Shown: piece by piece, positions 5,154 to 7,693 of the stretch | How positions within the stretch are numbered: position 1 is the stretch's first letter | Layout of the letters: each line of letters begins with the position of its first letter | NCBI GenBank assembly: GCA_016204905.1 | Contig: JACQJU010000058.1 | Coordinates: forward strand, 1 to 7,693 | Direction of reading: 5' to 3' | From: Candidatus Gottesmanbacteria bacterium | GTDB taxonomy: Bacteria > Patescibacteriota > Microgenomatia > 2-02-FULL-39-11 | DNA length: 7,693 nt | Made by a program: the position numbers and the translations under genes | Notes under the pieces: model-generated | Databases searched by the model: none | What the model saw: the letters and a program-made list of their open reading frames with translations, nothing else | Told to the model about the DNA's origin: nothing

Positions 5154-6488
5154 ATGAAACTAATACATTATATTGGGGGACTTTTAGTCCTTGGAATCCT
5201 TATTGGATACGCCTCGATATATTTTGGAGGAGCTTCGGCGGGAAGTTTTGATCCAGCAGTTATAAATAGTGGGGATACGGCGTGGGTGTTGACTGCGGCT
5301 GCATTGGTACTAATTATGACTCCCGGGGTGGGATTTTTTTATGGCGGGATGGTAAGGAGTAAAAATGTAGTTTCTGTTTTAAAGCAATCAATAGTTATTA
5401 CTGCTTTAATATCTATACAATGGGTGATTCTGGGATATAGTTTGGCCTTTGGTAAGGATATAAGGGGAATATTGGGAGATTTAGTATATTTGGGACTAAG
5501 AGGTGTAGGGTTTGCGCCCAATGGTGATTATGCAGGAACGATACCGCATCTGGTTTATATGATATTTCAGGCAAAATTTGCCATCATTACTCCTGCTCTT
5601 ATTATTGGGGCTTTTGTCGAGAGAATAAGATTCCGGACTTTACTAATCTTTATGCTTTTGTGGAGTACTTTGGTTTACGATCCTGTTGCTCATTGGGTAT
5701 GGGGGGTGGGAGGGTGGCTCCGAAATATGGGGGCTTTGGATTTTGCCGGAGGGACGGTGGTACATATTACTGCAGGACTCTCGGCTCTGGCTGCGGCAAT
5801 GGTAATAGGCAGAAGAAGTGGGATCAAACCGGGACAGCTGGTACCAGCATCCAACGTACCGCTGGTGATACTAGGAGGGACTCTGCTTTGGTTTGGCTGG
5901 TTTGGATTTAATGCAGGATCGGCTCTATCTGCCTCAGCTTTGGCTGCAAATGCATTTGTAGTTACTCATACTGCGGCAGCAGCATCAGCTCTGACTTGGA
6001 TGCTTCTTTCTTTTGCTGAAAGTAAGAAACCTTCGGCAATGGCGACGATAACGGGGGCAGTATGTGGCTTGGTTGCTATCACACCAGCCTCTGGCTTTGT
6101 GGGACCGATCGCTTCGATTGCAATAGGTATTATTGCCGGGGTAACAACGTATGGTGCACTTTATATCAGAGCAAAACATACATCCATAGATGATTCTTTG
6201 GATGTTTTTGCCTGCCATGGAATAGGGGGAATAACCGGAGCGTTACTTACTGGTGTTTTTGCTGAAAAAGCGATAAATGCTCTCGGAAATAATGGACTAT
6301 TGTTTGGTAATCCAGGGCAATTGTGGACACAAATTATAGCAGTTGCTGCCTCTGCGGCCTATGCTTTCGTGGTGACATATATAATTTTAAAAGTATTAGA
6401 TAGTTTGATGGGACTGCGAGTACCCAAGAAAGTGGAAGAGGAGGGGTTGGATTTGGCGGTGCATGGGGAGGCGGGGTATAGGTTGTAA
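5154..6488 (+). CDS. amtB: Ammonium channel/transporter (Amt family)
   Basis: This 444-residue inner-membrane protein conducts ammonium/ammonia as a homotrimer. By family comparison the functional residues are all present: the Phe gate Phe142 (in FQAKF, 138-142) and Phe252 (in GFNAGS, 251-256); recruitment-site Ser256 and Trp183; Asp196 (ALDFAGG); and the pore twin histidines His204 (VVH) and His355 (CHGIGG). The signature TPGVGFFYGGMVRSKN lies at 56-71. Eleven membrane segments are expected, plus an extra hydrophobic N-terminal stretch (about 5-24) that may be the first helix or a signal peptide. The cytosolic C-terminus keeps the EEEGLDLAVHGEAGY motif that supports trimer gating and GlnK control, but no glnK (PII) gene is adjacent. 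The structured leader and inverted repeat upstream suggest regulation. No ribosome binding site precedes the ATG. The carboxypeptidase gene follows after 30 bases. Confidence 0.96.
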   Translation: MKLIHYIGGLLVLGILIGYASIYFGGASAGSFDPAVINSGDTAWVLTAAALVLIMTPGVGFFYGGMVRSKNVVSVLKQSIVITALISIQWVILGYSLAFGKDIRGILGDLVYLGLRGVGFAPNGDYAGTIPHLVYMIFQAKFAIITPALIIGAFVERIRFRTLLIFMLLWSTLVYDPVAHWVWGVGGWLRNMGALDFAGGTVVHITAGLSALAAAMVIGRRSGIKPGQLVPASNVPLVILGGTLLWFGWFGFNAGSALSASALAANAFVVTHTAAAASALTWMLLSFAESKKPSAMATITGAVCGLVAITPASGFVGPIASIAIGIIAGVTTYGALYIRAKHTSIDDSLDVFACHGIGGITGALLTGVFAEKAINALGNNGLLFGNPGQLWTQIIAVAASAAYAFVVTYIILKVLDSLMGLRVPKKVEEEGLDLAVHGEAGYRL

Positions 6489-6493
6489 TTTTA

Positions 6494-6514
6494 TGATACA
6501 CTAGAATTTATCCT
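6494..6514 (+). promoter_or_regulatory. Possible promoter elements for the carboxypeptidase gene
   Basis: TGATACACT (6494-6502) resembles an extended -10 (TG, one base, then TACACT with 4 of 6 matches) and would start transcription about 10 bases before the ATG. A second hexamer, TATCCT at 6509-6514, lies only 4 bases before the start and is probably too close to act as a -10. Both are weak; co-transcription with amtB is equally possible. Confidence 0.25.
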
Positions 6515-6518
6515 AATA

Positions 6519-7556
6519 ATGAGTTCTAGTGGCAAAATAATATTTTTTCTTTTTTCCTCTTTTATACTGATAGGTATTATTTTTGTGTGGTTTGTGAAGT
6601 TTCCCTCGATACAAGCTCAAGGAATAATAATATCACCTCTAGGTAGTGAGAAAACGGTGCCTACACCGGTAGATTCACTGTTTGAAAAAGTGACTAATAG
6701 GGAAACTATAGATAATTTGAATACTAATGAATATTTTCCTAAGAGTTTGGGTATGGAATCTAGCGATGATTTGGATCTAGAGGTGGAGTCTTATATTGCC
6801 TTTGATAGAGAGAGCCGAAAAATACTGCTAGGAAAAAATATCACGAGAAAATTGCCGATTGCGTCTTTGACAAAAATTGCTACGGCGATAGCGGCATTGG
6901 AAAATGGTGATTTGGATAGAGAATTGGTGGTGTCATCGGCGAGTGCAAACATAGGGGAAGCAACGATGGGGCTAACTGCCGGTGAGAAGATAACGGTGGA
7001 AGAAGCACTTTATGGACTCATGTTGCCATCTGGGAATGATGCTGCCGAGACCCTGGCTGAGGGTTTGGGTAAGTATGATTTGGGTACTCCTCAAGAAGAA
7101 ACTGATGGAGGTGGTGCTAGGGCGTGGTTTATGCAAAAGATGAATGAAAAGGTACAGTCTCTGGGACTTTTTGATAGTTATTTTTTCAACCCTTCAGGAT
7201 TGGATGGGGAGGATATTGAAAATACCAATTTTTCTACGGTTTTGGATATGGCTGTTTTGACTAATTATGCATTATCTAATAGAACTTTTTCTCAAGTAGT
7301 GGATACGAGGGAGAAAGTATTTGATTATAAAGCTCGATATCACAAAGCTTTTTATCTCTATAATATACTCAGTTTTGAGGGGAGTTATCCGGGGATAAAA
7401 GGGGTAAAACCGGGGATATCTATATTTGCTGATGAGACTCTGGCTTCCTATAATGAAAAAGATGGGAGAAGAATAATAGTCATTCTTTTGGGGAGTAAAC
7501 ATACTAAAGATGATGTGGTGAAAATCTATGATAAAATTTTTGGTGTGGAAAAATGA
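6519..7556 (+). CDS. D-Ala-D-Ala carboxypeptidase family protein (serine peptidase S11) with KPG in place of KTG
   Basis: This 345-residue protein trims the terminal D-Ala of peptidoglycan stem peptides outside the membrane. An N-terminal hydrophobic segment (about 7-26) serves as signal or anchor, followed by a linker to about 88. The S11 catalytic domain has the nucleophile motif SLTK (Ser116, Lys119) in PIASLTKIATA, the second motif SGN (171-173) in LPSGNDAAETLA, and the third motif at 297-299, which reads Lys-Pro-Gly where most family members have Lys-Thr-Gly. NPSGLDG (224-230) is also typical. The catalytic Ser, Lys, Ser and Asn are intact, so it is probably active, but the KTG threonine normally contacts substrate and its loss may alter specificity or beta-lactam binding. 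It has no C-terminal PBP5-like amphipathic helix domain, consistent with N-terminal anchoring. It lies 30 bases after amtB and could be co-transcribed with it. Confidence 0.9.
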   Translation: MSSSGKIIFFLFSSFILIGIIFVWFVKFPSIQAQGIIISPLGSEKTVPTPVDSLFEKVTNRETIDNLNTNEYFPKSLGMESSDDLDLEVESYIAFDRESRKILLGKNITRKLPIASLTKIATAIAALENGDLDRELVVSSASANIGEATMGLTAGEKITVEEALYGLMLPSGNDAAETLAEGLGKYDLGTPQEETDGGGARAWFMQKMNEKVQSLGLFDSYFFNPSGLDGEDIENTNFSTVLDMAVLTNYALSNRTFSQVVDTREKVFDYKARYHKAFYLYNILSFEGSYPGIKGVKPGISIFADETLASYNEKDGRRIIVILLGSKHTKDDVVKIYDKIFGVEK

Positions 7557-7571
7557 TGCTATGCTATTTTT

Positions 7572-7604
7572 AGGCCTTTATTTTATTTTAAAGGGTCCTA
7601 TTTT
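7572..7604 (+). terminator. Weak intrinsic terminator after the carboxypeptidase gene
   Basis: The stem pairs 7572-7574 with 7597-7599 and 7575-7580 with 7589-7594, with a two-base bulge (7595-7596) and an 8-base loop. It is followed by ATTTT. It begins 16 bases after the carboxypeptidase stop codon. The T-run is short, so termination may be partial. Confidence 0.5.
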
Positions 7605-7693
7605 CCTCGTTTTGCTGAGGTCGCCATACGTTTTTTTCCGCACCTCCCAAATCATCCAGTCGTTGGCCTCCGGCCAACTCGTGGTAATCTGGA
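7578..7693 (-). CDS. Doubtful C-terminal fragment of a minus-strand gene
   Basis: One minus-strand frame is open from the window edge for 37 codons to a TAA at 7578-7580, ending ...TYGDLSKTRKIGPFKIK. The Trp-rich body and Lys-rich end look like a protein C-terminus, and a gene convergent with the carboxypeptidase would fit the layout. Against this, a second minus-strand frame is open for 34 codons (ending ...QQNEENRTL), and the segment is more G+C-rich than its neighbours with a strong hairpin, so it could be an RNA gene or another element. The stop lies inside the terminator stem. No function can be assigned. Confidence 0.3.
   Translation of the reverse strand, partial: QITTSWPEANDWMIWEVRKKTYGDLSKTRKIGPFKIK
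7655..7693. repeat. Strong inverted repeat at the right edge
   Basis: GTTGGCC (7662-7668) and GGCCAAC (7672-7678) form a perfect 7-bp stem with a TCC loop. TCCAG (7655-7659) and CTGGA (7689-7693) extend the symmetry further out, although unequal arms (2 and 10 bases) separate the two stems. The window cuts off what follows. Confidence 0.55.

Noticed and set aside
5660..6218. Plus- and minus-strand open frames inside amtB
   Set aside because: They lie wholly within conserved Amt coding sequence and have no family features.
1..7693. Recoded TGA, tRNA/rRNA genes, CRISPR array, insertion sequence
   Set aside because: TGA appears only as a terminal stop; no tRNA T-loop/acceptor pattern, spaced repeat array or transposase motif was seen on either strand.

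Overview
This AT-rich window (roughly 40% G+C by eye) carries seven complete protein genes, a fragment of an eighth at the left edge and a doubtful fragment at the right edge. It most resembles a Candidate Phyla Radiation bacterium, probably Microgenomates (OP11). The reasons are the membrane-anchored LamG surface protein with its short cytosolic head and proline/threonine linkers, the S/T/P-rich N-terminus at the left edge, compact gene packing, and starts without Shine-Dalgarno sequences. TGA is used only as a stop (trxB, carboxypeptidase), so the code looks standard and not the UGA-glycine code of Absconditabacteria/Gracilibacteria. The lineage is an inference; there is no rRNA or marker gene here.

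Layout. Bases 1-135: start of a minus-strand gene with a low-complexity S/T/P head. Bases 194-1670: thioredoxin and thioredoxin reductase on the plus strand, separated by about 200 bases that hold a long, strongly self-complementary element (564-674), the best candidate for an unrecognised structured RNA. Bases 1675-3300 (minus): a 541-residue surface protein with a LamG domain and a C-terminal CBM96/DNRLRE-like domain, convergent with trxB with only 4 bases between the stops. Bases 3328-4539 (plus): an O-antigen ligase/polymerase-type membrane protein, divergent from the LamG gene across 27 bases. Then lapA-like (4606-4983), a 170-base leader with a good promoter, structured RNA and terminator-like hairpin, amtB (5154-6488), and a D-Ala-D-Ala carboxypeptidase-family protein (6519-7556), followed by a weak terminator.

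Working together. TrxA and TrxB form an NADPH-driven cytosolic disulfide-reducing pair. The surface protein, polymer ligase and carboxypeptidase all act at the cell envelope. The ammonium channel has an intact pore and C-terminal tail, but no GlnK partner is in the window. Its leader suggests control by attenuation.

Main points for a second look: the 564-674 RNA candidate; the amtB leader; and a recurring start architecture in which a -10-like hexamer lies 7-8 bases before the ATG with no ribosome binding site, suggesting leaderless mRNAs.
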